8,655 nt of DNA from an uncultured Chitinophagaceae bacterium (GCA_946885335.1 CAMPGG010000136.1:1-8655), one strand, 5' to 3'; counted from the first letter of the stretch, positions 1 through 6,514 are shown. Made by a program: numbers and translations. The notes: generated by a model not told the origin, from the letters alone.

Positions 1-745
1 TATTTTTTTTTGATTCTTCTTTTAATATTGCTGTGCCTGTTAATTCATCCGCCTTTTGTAAGGTTCCTGTTGAAGTTGTATCCTTTATTTGTGTAGTTAA
101 ATTGTTTTTTTGGTTTGTTTCTACAGGTTGAGTTTTTTGCATCTCCTTATTTATCTCTGCATCTTGAATCGTATTTTTTTGATCAACTGTTTTATTAGTT
201 TCAACAGAAGTGTTTAATGGCTGATCAACTTTTTCAATTGGTTGGGTGACTTTAACCGATCCTCCTTTTTGATTAACAGTGGACGCTCCTGTTGCAGATG
301 CCACGGCTGTATATTTAAGTGTAGAATCTCCTGATGCTTTTATTAATACATTGGTAAATGGTGATACATCCTCTGCAGGTTTTAGCTTAAAGCCGGGCTC
401 CACCTTTACTGCATGTGTAATAGATAAGTCCTGCAAATCAAAAAGTCCCCATCCCTTGCTTCCGAAATCTTTTAATAAATATGATTTATCCTTCCCTTTT
501 AAATCAATAGAAAAATGTTGTTCAGGATATGTATTATTTGAAAAGCCAATTGAAAAATCATGTTTACCATTTGGCAGGTTGGAAATTATCAAGTATCCAC
601 CGGTTGATGAGTTTTGAACTTTATTATCCTTCTTAATATAAAATGAGCCCGGATTTTCTGTTTGTATAAAAACATAAAAACGTTGTTGGGCATTAACCTG
701 GTAAACAGTAAAAAATAATATTAATAGCGTACAGAACCTGTTCAT
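1..745 (-). CDS. Secreted protein of unknown function, 3' end missing (first 248 codons)
   Basis: An open frame starts at the ATG at 745-743 and runs without a stop to the left edge, so the C-terminus lies outside the window. Residues 1-20 form a typical signal peptide (hydrophobic LLILFF core, likely cleavage after VNAQ), so the product is exported. Residues 21 to about 115 look like a compact beta-rich domain beginning QRFYVFIQTENPGSFYIKK and including KGWGLFDLQDL. From about 140 the chain becomes low in complexity, rich in Thr, Gln, Lys, Asn and Glu, with recurring VDQ, TNK and TQP pieces, which suggests an extended linker to a further C-terminal domain. I recall similar N-terminal domains in Chitinophagaceae secreted proteins, sometimes ending in a DUF4476-like domain, but that domain is not visible here. 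The gene is separated from the upstream TPM gene by a terminator and has its own candidate promoter. No function is assigned. Confidence 0.8.
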   Translation of the reverse strand, partial: MNRFCTLLILFFTVYQVNAQQRFYVFIQTENPGSFYIKKDNKVQNSSTGGYLIISNLPNGKHDFSIGFSNNTYPEQHFSIDLKGKDKSYLLKDFGSKGWGLFDLQDLSITHAVKVEPGFKLKPAEDVSPFTNVLIKASGDSTLKYTAVASATGASTVNQKGGSVKVTQPIEKVDQPLNTSVETNKTVDQKNTIQDAEINKEMQKTQPVETNQKNNLTTQIKDTTSTGTLQKADELTGTAILKEESKKN

Positions 746-765
746 TATGAAAATTGCTTGTGAAT

Positions 766-773
766 CAAAATTA
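766..773 (-). promoter_or_regulatory. Candidate -7 promoter box (TAATTTTG) for the partial secreted-protein gene
   Basis: On the minus strand this reads TAATTTTG, a full match to the Bacteroidota TAnnTTTG element, 20 bases before the ATG at 745. I see no convincing TTG (-33) element about 20 bases further upstream. The box lies downstream of the terminator of the preceding gene, where a promoter would be needed. Confidence 0.4.
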
Positions 774-852
774 CTTCATTTTTGAATGTCTTCCATATCG
801 GATTGCATGGTTGCCACATATAACAGTATGGACTAGCCGAAAAAAGTCTATT

Positions 853-880
853 TATAAAAAAAAGCGGCTAATGCCGCTTA
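853..880 (-). terminator. Intrinsic terminator after the lemA-TPM-TPM operon
   Basis: On the minus strand a 7-bp stem AAGCGGC / GCCGCTT (873-879 with 862-868) closes a 4-base ATTA loop and is followed by a run of eight T residues (including the end of the stem). It lies just after the TAA of the glycine-rich TPM gene and before the next gene, so it should end the lemA operon. Confidence 0.85.
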
Positions 881-893
881 TTAAATTTATTAG

Positions 894-1691
894 TTACCAA
901 CTGCCGCCGGCACCGCCGCCGCCGCCGCTTCCTCCACCAAAACCTCCGAATCCACCGCCACCAAAGCCACCTCCGCCACCTCCACCAGACCATCCTCCGC
1001 CACCTCTTCCTGACATACCACCCATTAAATTACCCAACAGCCACCAACCTGCAAATTCCCGATAACCTCTCCTGGATGCCATGCCACCACCTTTACCACC
1101 TTTGCCTCCTATTCCACCTAAAACAAAAAATAAAATGATAATTATGAAAATAATTCGTCCTATGCTGATTCCTTTTTCTTTCGTTCTTTTTTTGCCTGTA
1201 CCCTGGTATTCACCGGCAGCTGCCCTCATAATATCATTGACACCATGATCAATACCAGCGTAATAATTATCTTCCCTGAACTGGGGCAGTATTGTATTCT
1301 CAATTATATTCTTAGCTGTAATATCAGGAATAGCACCTTCCAAACCATATCCTGTTGCAATCCACAAATCCCGATCATTCTTCGCAATCAATAATACAAG
1401 GCCATTGTTATTTTTAGCTGTTCCTACCTGCCAATCCCTTAAAATTCCCAATGCAACATCTGCTATCGGGTAATCATTGGTTGATGGGATGATAACCACG
1501 GCAACCTGGTTTGAAGTACTGTCATCATATGCGACTAGTTTATTTTCAAGTGCTTCTACCTGTTCTGATGTTAAAGTATTTGTGAAATCATTTACTAAAC
1601 GTGGCGGCACCGGCTTTTTAGGCACTGGCATTTGGGCAAATGCCATCGATACTGCCAAAATAAGTATAAAAAATAAACCTGTTTTTTTCAT
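894..1691 (-). CDS. TPM-domain membrane protein with glycine-rich C-terminal tail (YgcG/COG1512-like)
   Basis: The 265-residue product starts with a signal peptide (MKKTGLFFIL...AFAQ, residues 1-20). A TPM domain (TLP18.3/Psb32/MOLO-1 family, PF04536) follows at about residues 33-160, recognisable from the LVNDFTNTLTSEQ opening, NQVAVVII, the NNNGLVLLIAKNDRDLWIATGYGLEGAIPD core and the ILPQFREDNYYAGI region. A transmembrane helix at about 177-194 and a tail of about 70 residues dominated by Gly, ending GGSW, complete it. This is the usual layout for secreted TPM proteins, whose globular domain would sit outside the cytoplasmic membrane. The frame stays open 36 codons further upstream to 1799, but that extension overlaps the preceding gene and would bury the signal peptide, so the ATG at 1691-1689 is chosen. 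It starts 13 bp after the preceding stop. The molecular activity is unknown: acid phosphatase activity is described for the plant relative TLP18.3, but I cannot infer it here. Confidence 0.88.
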   Translation of the reverse strand: MKKTGLFFILILAVSMAFAQMPVPKKPVPPRLVNDFTNTLTSEQVEALENKLVAYDDSTSNQVAVVIIPSTNDYPIADVALGILRDWQVGTAKNNNGLVLLIAKNDRDLWIATGYGLEGAIPDITAKNIIENTILPQFREDNYYAGIDHGVNDIMRAAAGEYQGTGKKRTKEKGISIGRIIFIIIILFFVLGGIGGKGGKGGGMASRRGYREFAGWWLLGNLMGGMSGRGGGGWSGGGGGGGFGGGGFGGFGGGSGGGGGAGGSW

Positions 1692-1704
1692 CGTAGAAAC
1701 AGAA

Positions 1705-2172
1705 TTACCTGCCGAATAAAATTTGATCAGGTAATTCATTTTTATCTGTTTTATGATCATAAGGAAAGTGGATATGCAGCGCATTACCAACATCGGCAAT
1801 ACATTGCTTCAACCCCAATGCATAATCATGTTTGTTAAAAGCGCTGATCATTTGTTTTACTTCATCATTCCAAAAAGCTGTGCCTACTTTTTGGTGAATT
1901 CCTTCATCTCCATAAACAGCTAATTGATGATCATCCATGGCAAGATAAATCAATACCGCATTGCGTTCTTCCGTTTGATCCATTTCTAATTTATAAAACA
2001 ACTCCGCAGCCCTGTCTAATGCATCTACATAAGAACAACGACTTTCTACAAACACCCTTACTTCACCGCTTGTTTTAATTTCAGCATTACGGATGGCTTC
2101 AGTAATCAAAGCTTGTTCTTCTTCTGTGAAGAAATGCCTTGTTTTTTTCCATGGAAACAATGAAAATCCCAT
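1705..2172 (-). CDS. Soluble TPM-domain protein
   Basis: This 155-residue protein has no signal peptide or membrane helix and is predicted cytoplasmic. Most of it is a TPM-fold domain (PF04536): TEEEQALITEAIRNAE is the opening helix, TSGEVRVFVES (34-44) the first strand, and ERNAVLIYLAMDDHQLAVYGD with GIHQKVG (about 69-97) the core characteristic of the family. The helix around WNDEVKQMISAF and YALGLKQCIADVGNAL follows as in other TPM proteins. The start ATG lies one base after the lemA stop codon (TAATATG on the minus strand), so translational coupling with lemA is likely. Short TPM proteins of this type are commonly paired with lemA and with a second, membrane-bound TPM protein in Bacteroidota, as here. 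The biochemical role is unknown. Confidence 0.88.
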   Translation of the reverse strand: MGFSLFPWKKTRHFFTEEEQALITEAIRNAEIKTSGEVRVFVESRCSYVDALDRAAELFYKLEMDQTEERNAVLIYLAMDDHQLAVYGDEGIHQKVGTAFWNDEVKQMISAFNKHDYALGLKQCIADVGNALHIHFPYDHKTDKNELPDQILFGR

Positions 2173-2173
2173 A

Positions 2174-2806
2174 TTAATTAGCTGTATCTAAGTTTACAGG
2201 TGGTGCGGCCTGGTCTCCAAAATCAACTCTTGGTGCATTTTGTGAACCCGGATCTGCAGTAAAACCTTCTTTTCTTTCAAAACCCATAATGCCTGCAATC
2301 AGCACTGTAGGAAATTTTCTTACCTGGGTATTATATGTTTGAACAGCGGCATTGAAATCATTGCGTGCAACCGCTATCCTGTTTTCTGTGCCTTCTAACT
2401 GGGTTTGTAAATTCCGGAAGGCGTCATTTGCTCTTAATGTAGGATACCGTTCAACGGTTACTAATAACCGGCTTAAAGCACCGGATAATTCTCCTTGTGC
2501 CGCTTGAAATCTTTCAATATTTTCTGGTGTAAGATTGTCTGGATTGATCTGCATTGAAGTAGCTTTTGCCCTGGCATTTATAACATCATTCAAAGTTCCT
2601 CTTTCAAAATTAGCTTCTCCCTGTACTGTCCTAACCAGGTTAGGAATCAGATCTGCCCGGCGTTGATATTGCGATTGAACATTGTTCCATACTTTCTTTA
2701 CATTTTCATCCTGCTGCACAAGTGAATTATACTGGCCGCAGCCCATAAAAACAAGCAGAACAAGAACACCCAAAACAACAAGCAATAATGTATTACGACC
2801 TTTCAT
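2174..2806 (-). CDS. lemA: LemA family protein
   Basis: The 210-residue product matches the LemA family (PF04011) in length and sequence. Residues 6-21 are a hydrophobic N-terminal segment followed by MGC, with Cys23 at a position that could be lipidated; the -3 residue is Phe, so the lipobox is not canonical and a simple membrane anchor is equally possible. The remainder is the helical LemA domain: YNSLVQQDENVKKVWNNV, then QYQRRADLIPNLV (46-58), INARAKAT, SRLLVTVERYPTLRAN, LEGTENRIAVAR (137-148) and YNTQVRKFP (158-166). LemA proteins are expected to lie with the helical domain outside the cytoplasmic membrane; their molecular role is not established. The gene heads a cluster with two TPM-domain genes (1-bp and 13-bp gaps). 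No Shine-Dalgarno sequence is visible before the ATG, which is common in Bacteroidota. The last 20 or so residues are Pro/Ala/Asp-rich and probably disordered. Confidence 0.95.
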   Translation of the reverse strand: MKGRNTLLLVVLGVLVLLVFMGCGQYNSLVQQDENVKKVWNNVQSQYQRRADLIPNLVRTVQGEANFERGTLNDVINARAKATSMQINPDNLTPENIERFQAAQGELSGALSRLLVTVERYPTLRANDAFRNLQTQLEGTENRIAVARNDFNAAVQTYNTQVRKFPTVLIAGIMGFERKEGFTADPGSQNAPRVDFGDQAAPPVNLDTAN

Positions 2807-2828
2807 ATTTTTTGTTTTAATATTTTTC

Positions 2829-2836
2829 TAAAATTA
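2829..2836 (-). promoter_or_regulatory. Weak candidate -7 box (TAATTTTA) for the lemA operon
   Basis: The minus strand reads TAATTTTA, one mismatch from TAnnTTTG, with a TTT about 19 bases upstream that could stand in for the -33 element. It lies 22 bases before the lemA ATG and downstream of a possible pgk terminator. In such AT-rich DNA a near-match can occur by chance, so this is tentative. Confidence 0.28.
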
Positions 2837-2857
2837 GTGCTTTTACTAATCCATTAA

Positions 2858-2896
2858 ATAAAAAGATGCATGCTGGTATAGTAAACATAGCAGATC
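2858..2896 (-). terminator. Possible imperfect terminator after pgk
   Basis: On the minus strand GAT-C-TGCT (2896-2889) can pair with AGCA-TGC-ATC (2874-2865) around a 14-base loop, followed immediately by TTTTTATTT. The stem is interrupted by an internal loop and is weaker than the other terminators in this window. It is the only candidate between the pgk stop and lemA, and read-through into lemA cannot be excluded. Confidence 0.3.
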
Positions 2897-2905
2897 AAAA
2901 TATTT

Positions 2906-4099
2906 CTACCGGTTGATTGCTTCTATGCCAGGTAGTGACTTACCTTCAAAATATTCAAGCATAGCACCACCTCCTGTAGAAACATGGCTTACTTTATCTG
3001 CAAATCCAAATTGATTTACTGCCGAAACGCTATCACCACCACCTACTAATGAATAAGCGCCTGCATCCGTGGCAGCAGCAACAGCTTCTGCAATGGCTTT
3101 GGTACCATGTTGAAATTTTTTCATTTCAAATACACCCATAGGCCCGTTCCATAAAATTGTTTTTGAATCAAGGATAACTTTTTTAAAAATTTCGCAGGCC
3201 TGTGCCCCGATGTCAAGCCCCATGCAGCCTTCAGGAATATTGTTACTTAGAGATGAAGAAACGTCAACATCTTCAGCAAATTTTTCAGCAATGATCGAAT
3301 CAGGCGGTAAATGGATCCTTACTCCTTTTTCGTCCGCTTTTTTTAATAAGTCCAGGGCGGTATCCAGCCGGTTTTCTTCGCAAAGAGATTTACCAATTTG
3401 TCCGCCCTGCGCTTTAAAGAAGGTATAAGCCATTCCACCTCCTATGATTATATCTGTCGCTTTTTCAAGCAGGTTTTCTAAGATTAAAATTTTGTCTGAA
3501 ACTTTAGCACCACCAATTATCGCGGTGAATGGTTTGTCAGCATTCTTCAAAATTTTTTCAGCACTGTTTATTTCTCTTTCCATCAACAGGCCAAACATCT
3601 TTTTATCTTTTTCAAAATATTTTGCAATAATGGCGGTTGATGCGTGTGCCCGGTGTGCTGTACCAAAAGCATCATTCACATATACATCTCCAAGCAACGC
3701 TAATTTTTTTGCAAAATCTTCATCTCCTTTTTCTTCTTCTTTATAAAAGCGAAGGTTTTCCAATAAAAGCACTTCACCTGGTTTTAATGAAGAAGCCTTT
3801 TGTTTTGCAATTTCGCCAATACAATCTTCAGCAAATATTACCGGGAATCCGGTTATTTTGGATAAATGATCAACCAGGTGTTTTAATGAAAATTTATCCG
3901 TTGGTCCTTCTTTTGGCCTGCCTAAATGCGACATGAGAATTACGCTTCCACCATCACCAATAATTTTTTTTATGGTTGGCAAAGCTGCTGTCATTCGCGT
4001 ATCATCAGTGATTTTATATTGGTCATCCAGCGGAACATTAAAATCTACACGGATCAATGCTTTACGATCTTTAAAATCAAAATCTGAAAACTGGCTCAT
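2906..4099 (-). CDS. pgk: Phosphoglycerate kinase
   Basis: PGK catalyses the reversible transfer of phosphate from 1,3-bisphosphoglycerate to ADP, the first ATP-forming step of glycolysis, in the cytoplasm. The 397-residue length is standard for bacterial PGK. N-domain substrate-binding motifs are intact: RVDFNVP (17-23), DDTR with Arg35, SHLGRPK (57-63), [16 protein letters not shown] (111-126) and [15 protein letters not shown] (141-155). C-domain nucleotide-binding motifs are also intact: [11 protein letters not shown] (194-204), [10 protein letters not shown] (316-325), GGGDSVSAV (353-361) and [13 protein letters not shown] (371-383). Nothing suggests lost activity. The gene follows gap, whose product makes the PGK substrate, but an intrinsic terminator lies between the two, so it may be driven by its own promoter. 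The ATG at 4099 places the N-terminus where the family normally begins; no Shine-Dalgarno sequence is seen. Confidence 0.98.
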   Translation of the reverse strand: MSQFSDFDFKDRKALIRVDFNVPLDDQYKITDDTRMTAALPTIKKIIGDGGSVILMSHLGRPKEGPTDKFSLKHLVDHLSKITGFPVIFAEDCIGEIAKQKASSLKPGEVLLLENLRFYKEEEKGDEDFAKKLALLGDVYVNDAFGTAHRAHASTAIIAKYFEKDKKMFGLLMEREINSAEKILKNADKPFTAIIGGAKVSDKILILENLLEKATDIIIGGGMAYTFFKAQGGQIGKSLCEENRLDTALDLLKKADEKGVRIHLPPDSIIAEKFAEDVDVSSSLSNNIPEGCMGLDIGAQACEIFKKVILDSKTILWNGPMGVFEMKKFQHGTKAIAEAVAAATDAGAYSLVGGGDSVSAVNQFGFADKVSHVSTGGGAMLEYFEGKSLPGIEAINR

Positions 4100-4119
4100 A
4101 AAAAATATTTTAATATGGT

Positions 4120-4127
4120 CAAATTTA
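4120..4127 (-). promoter_or_regulatory. Candidate -7 promoter box (TAAATTTG) for pgk
   Basis: The minus strand reads TAAATTTG, a full match to TAnnTTTG, 20 bases before the pgk ATG and just past the gap terminator. The place where a -33 element would lie falls inside the terminator hairpin and holds no TTG. If the box is used, the mRNA leader would be very short (roughly 10-20 bases). Confidence 0.38.
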
Positions 4128-4131
4128 ATGT

Positions 4132-4162
4132 AAACAAAAATGCCCCGGTTAACGGGGCATTT
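4132..4162 (-). terminator. Intrinsic terminator after gap
   Basis: On the minus strand AAATGCCCCG (4162-4153) pairs with CGGGGCATTT (4147-4138) around a 5-base loop, giving a 10-bp GC-rich stem followed by TTTTTGTTT (counting the T residues that close the stem). It starts 17 bases after the gap stop codon. It is among the strongest hairpins in the window and separates gap from pgk. Confidence 0.88.
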
Positions 4163-4179
4163 AAATTATTATCGAAAAG

Positions 4180-5193
4180 TTATTTATTCATCATTTCTGC
4201 AAAATACTTCACGGTACGCACCAACTGAGAAACATAGCTCATTTCATTATCGTACCAGCTAACAGTTCTGACCATTTGGGTATCACCTACTGTCAAAACT
4301 TTTGTTTGGGTACCATCAAATAATGATCCGAAATGCATTCCTATAATGTCGCTGCTAACGATCTCGTCTTCCGTATATCCAAAACTTTCATTAGAAGCTG
4401 CTTTCATAGCTGCATTCACTTCTTCAACCGTAACCTTTTTTTCCAAAGTCACTGTTAACTCCGTCAAAGAACCTGTTAAGGTAGGAACACGTTGTGCTGT
4501 CCCATCCAGCTTTCCCTTCAGGCTTGGCAATACCAAACCAATTGCTTTTGCAGCACCTGTGCTGTTAGGCACGATGTTTTGTGCAGCTGCACGAGCCCTG
4601 CGTAAATCACCTTTCGGATGTGGCGCATCCTGTGTATTCTGATCGTTCGTGTAAGCATGAACGGTAGTCATTAAGCCTGCAAGAATATTGTATTTTTCTT
4701 CCAGTACCTGTGCCATCGGCGCCAGGCAATTGGTGGTACAAGATGCGCAGCTGATAACTGTTTCACTTCCATCCAGTATCTGGTGGTTCACGTTAAAAAC
4801 AATTGTTTTTAAATCGCCGGTTGCTGGCGCAGATATAACTACTTTTTTTGCACCTGCTTTTATATGTGCAGAAGCTTTGTCCTTATCTGCAAAGAAACCA
4901 GTACATTCTAAAACAACATCTACTTCATGATCTTTCCATGGAATTTGAGCAGGATCCTTTTGAGCATAAATATTTATGACATCTCCATCAACAGTGATAG
5001 ATTTATCGCCGGCTTTTACGTCAGCGTCAAAACGCCCTTGTGCACTATCATATTTTAACAAGTGAGCCAATACTTCCGGGCTGGTCAGGTCATTGACTGC
5101 TACCACATCAATACCTTCCATTTTATATATCTGCCGGTAAACTAACCGGCCAATTCTTCCAAAGCCATTAATAGCAACTTTTACTGTGCTCAT
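4180..5193 (-). CDS. gap: Glyceraldehyde-3-phosphate dehydrogenase, type I
   Basis: GAPDH oxidises and phosphorylates glyceraldehyde 3-phosphate to 1,3-bisphosphoglycerate with reduction of NAD(P), in the cytoplasm. The 337-residue length is normal. The Rossmann motif NGFGRIGR (9-16) is intact. VAVNDL places Asp35 where NAD-type enzymes bind the adenosine ribose, which favours NAD over NADP. The catalytic site ASCTTNC (150-156) has Cys152, and the partner His179 is in [10 protein letters not shown]. The phosphate-binding STGAAKAIG (211-219) and the C-terminal WYDNEMSY (313-320) are present, as is the arginine-rich S-loop [15 protein letters not shown]. The ATG at 5193 is directly followed by the expected [14 protein letters not shown] strong terminator ends the gene before pgk, and a tRNA terminator lies upstream, so gap is probably a single-gene transcript. 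Whether it serves glycolysis, gluconeogenesis or both cannot be told from the sequence. Confidence 0.98.
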   Translation of the reverse strand: MSTVKVAINGFGRIGRLVYRQIYKMEGIDVVAVNDLTSPEVLAHLLKYDSAQGRFDADVKAGDKSITVDGDVINIYAQKDPAQIPWKDHEVDVVLECTGFFADKDKASAHIKAGAKKVVISAPATGDLKTIVFNVNHQILDGSETVISCASCTTNCLAPMAQVLEEKYNILAGLMTTVHAYTNDQNTQDAPHPKGDLRRARAAAQNIVPNSTGAAKAIGLVLPSLKGKLDGTAQRVPTLTGSLTELTVTLEKKVTVEEVNAAMKAASNESFGYTEDEIVSSDIIGMHFGSLFDGTQTKVLTVGDTQMVRTVSWYDNEMSYVSQLVRTVKYFAEMMNK

Positions 5194-5225
5194 GATTTCT
5201 ATTATTTAGTATTTAAAATGCCGTG

Positions 5226-5256
5226 CGAAGGTACAATATTGCAATTTATTTTAAAG
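5226..5256 (-). promoter_or_regulatory. Candidate promoter for gap (TACCTTCG -7 box)
   Basis: The minus strand shows TACCTTCG (5233-5226), one mismatch from TAnnTTTG, with CTTT (5256-5253) 19 bases upstream as a weak -33 element. It lies about 32 bases before the gap ATG and downstream of the tRNA terminator, where a gap promoter must be if gap is transcribed alone. Confidence 0.42.
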
Positions 5257-5298
5257 CCATCGCATGAAAGACTTTGTATTATTCACACAGATACCCAA

Positions 5299-5331
5299 AT
5301 AAAAAAAGACTTTGAAATTAATCAAAGCCTT
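5299..5331 (-). terminator. Intrinsic terminator after tRNA-Glu
   Basis: On the minus strand AAGGCTTTGA (5331-5322) pairs with TCAAAGTCTT (5315-5306), ten pairs with one G-T wobble, around a 6-base loop, followed by a run of T residues. It begins 8 bases after the mature tRNA 3' end. Confidence 0.85.
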
Positions 5332-5339
5332 GTTGTTAG

Positions 5340-5411
5340 TAGCCCGTACGGGATTCGAACCCGTATCACCACCGTGAAAGGGTGGTGTCCTAGCCCTTAG
5401 ACGAACGGGCC
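5340..5411 (-). tRNA. tRNA-Glu (anticodon TTC)
   Basis: The minus strand folds into a complete 72-nt cloverleaf. The acceptor arm GGCCCGT pairs with ACGGGCT (closing pair G-T), with discriminator A at 5340. The D-arm is GTCT...GGAC, and the anticodon stem CCACC/GGTGG carries loop CTTTCAC, with anticodon TTC at 5378-5376. A 4-base variable region precedes the T-arm ACGGG-TTCGAAT-CCCGT. The CCA end is not encoded (the next bases are CTA), so it must be added after transcription. The gene stands alone, with its own promoter and terminator. Confidence 0.97.
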
Positions 5412-5428
5412 GTTCTGTTAAAGGACGG

Positions 5429-5460
5429 CAAAGATAGGTGCTCAGGGAAAATGAGCCAAA
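5429..5460 (-). promoter_or_regulatory. Bacteroidota-type promoter of tRNA-Glu
   Basis: The minus strand has TTTG (5460-5457), a 20-base spacer, then TATCTTTG (5436-5429), an exact TAnnTTTG -7 box. Both elements and the spacing fit the promoter recognised by the primary sigma factor of Bacteroidota. The box ends 17 bases before the tRNA 5' end, leaving room for a short processed leader. This is the clearest promoter in the window. Confidence 0.75.
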
Positions 5461-5526
5461 AGAATTTATCAAATTTTTCAAAATCATTTTAATGTCTTCC
5501 CCTAAGGGATAAAATATTATTACAAT

Positions 5527-5543
5527 TCACTTTATGGAAGTGA
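5527..5543 (-). terminator. Weak hairpin downstream of the secreted-protein gene
   Basis: On the minus strand TCACTT and AAGTGA form a 6-bp stem around a 5-base loop, 56 bases after the stop codon at 5600. The following sequence is AT-rich but lacks a clean T run. It is the best terminator candidate between this gene and tRNA-Glu, but is poorly supported. Confidence 0.22.
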
Positions 5544-5599
5544 TAGATGAACATTTTTTTAAACGTAAAGTCAACCAAAAACTCTTAAGCAAATAAATT

Positions 5600-6397
5600 C
5601 TATTTAAGACTATTGTATGCACCGGGGCTATATACAAACCTGACTCTTGCACTCTTTTCTTCTGTACTGGTTAAAAACAACCGGTATCTTTTTTCACCTG
5701 CAGTAACAATTAATAATGCGGTATTGGGTGGAATGCTACCTTCATTTTCTGCAACCATTTCCACCTCCTGGAAGGTATTTTGCGGATCGATCCTTAACAT
5801 CATGGTTACCGGTTTGGGACCTAACAGTTGGTTTGAAAGCACAACTTTCTTATTAACCCTAACGGTAATACTATCTCCATCAATTTCTCCATTATCATAA
5901 AAATCTAACCTGAGATCCCCTGTATCAATCAATACCTCGGGAATTTCTTTAAATGCCGATTCACTCGTACGGGTAAGAATAATATATCCTGATTCACAGT
6001 CACGGTTAGTGCCCATTACTTTTCCTGTCCATATTCCGCGCAACGTTTCAATATTGCCTTCTTTTGAATATGTGAGGTCATATTTTTTTATACAAACAAT
6101 GCAACGATCCGGAATTTTAAAAGTGGTCACATCACCTTCCTGTACAACCAGGTTTTTCGTTTGTTGGTTATAGTTACCCCGCACATCTTTCTTTACATAA
6201 TAATCTATATCCTGGTAATGATATGAGTCTCCAAAAACTTCATTCCCGGATGCCTTGATTTGTAACTCAATATTATTTTCAGAAAAACAACTTCCAGGTA
6301 TTCCAAGATTCCCTTTCCAAAAACCACTTAGATCCTGTGCATAGGAATGGCTTAGCAAAACGGAAATAAAACAAATGAGAAGTAGAAATCTTTTCAC
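5600..6397 (-). CDS. Secreted protein of unknown function with C-terminal beta-rich domain
   Basis: The 265-residue product has a clear signal peptide (residues 1-20, LLLICFISVLL core, cleavage after SYA-Q). The N-terminal half (22 to about 145) begins DLSGFWKGNLG, a pattern seen at the start of small secreted beta-barrel-like domains, and holds the four cysteines of the mature protein (37, 99, 102 and 134), which could form disulfides or a metal site. The C-terminal half (about 157-256) holds LRLDFYDNGEIDGDSITVRVN and AENEGSIPPNTALLIVTAG, then STEEKSARVRF. I recall this second domain from other Chitinophagaceae secreted proteins, without a known function. The Asp/Glu-rich DNGEIDGDS loop could bind calcium, but this is inference. 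The start is GTG at 6397-6395; a stop codon lies two codons upstream in frame and the signal peptide begins at this codon, so no other start is reasonable. The gene appears to be a single unit. Confidence 0.85.
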   Translation of the reverse strand: MKRFLLLICFISVLLSHSYAQDLSGFWKGNLGIPGSCFSENNIELQIKASGNEVFGDSYHYQDIDYYVKKDVRGNYNQQTKNLVVQEGDVTTFKIPDRCIVCIKKYDLTYSKEGNIETLRGIWTGKVMGTNRDCESGYIILTRTSESAFKEIPEVLIDTGDLRLDFYDNGEIDGDSITVRVNKKVVLSNQLLGPKPVTMMLRIDPQNTFQEVEMVAENEGSIPPNTALLIVTAGEKRYRLFLTSTEEKSARVRFVYSPGAYNSLK

Positions 6398-6441
6398 GCT
6401 TTAATTTAAGCAGATTTATTGAGGGTGAAATTCTTTTAAGA

Positions 6442-6470
6442 TAAAGCTAACATCCTTCTATTTGATCCAA
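6442..6470 (-). promoter_or_regulatory. Candidate promoter for the secreted-protein gene
   Basis: The minus strand has TTG (6470-6468), an 18-base spacer and TAGCTTTA (6449-6442), one mismatch from TAnnTTTG. It sits between the terminator of the DUF4136 gene and the GTG start at 6397, leaving a leader of about 40 bases. Confidence 0.42.
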
Positions 6471-6484
6471 CCTAAGATTGAGAG

Positions 6485-6514
6485 AAAAAAAAATTCCCCG
6501 GCTTGCGGGGAATT
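6485..6514 (-). terminator. Intrinsic terminator after the DUF4136 lipoprotein gene
   Basis: On the minus strand AATTCCCCG (6514-6506) pairs with CGGGGAATT (6500-6492) around a 5-base loop, followed by an uninterrupted T run. It begins 23 bases after the stop codon at 6538. Confidence 0.9.

Noticed and set aside
279..617. Plus-strand frame of 112 codons opposite the partial secreted-protein gene
   Set aside because: The minus-strand frame has a signal peptide and protein-like composition throughout, while the plus-strand product has no recognisable feature.
754..1065. Plus-strand frame encoding a long polyproline stretch
   Set aside because: It is the reverse complement of the glycine-rich tail of the TPM gene (GGN codons read as NCC), and its start overlaps the terminator region. 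It has no domain or promoter support.
3210..4133. Several plus-strand frames of 66-100 codons opposite pgk
   Set aside because: They lie antisense to a fully conserved glycolytic gene, overlap one another and have no recognisable protein features; they are chance frames.
4346..4930. Two plus-strand frames opposite gap
   Set aside because: They are antisense to an intact, conserved GAPDH gene, with no domain or expression signals.
5218..5487. Short frames on both strands covering tRNA-Glu
   Set aside because: Both run through the tRNA and its terminator or promoter, so neither is likely to be translated.
5495..5515. Near-palindrome CCCTTAGGG type sequence between tRNA-Glu and the secreted-protein gene
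   Set aside because: The stem is only three to four pairs with a 3-base loop and no T run, too weak to call an operator or terminator.
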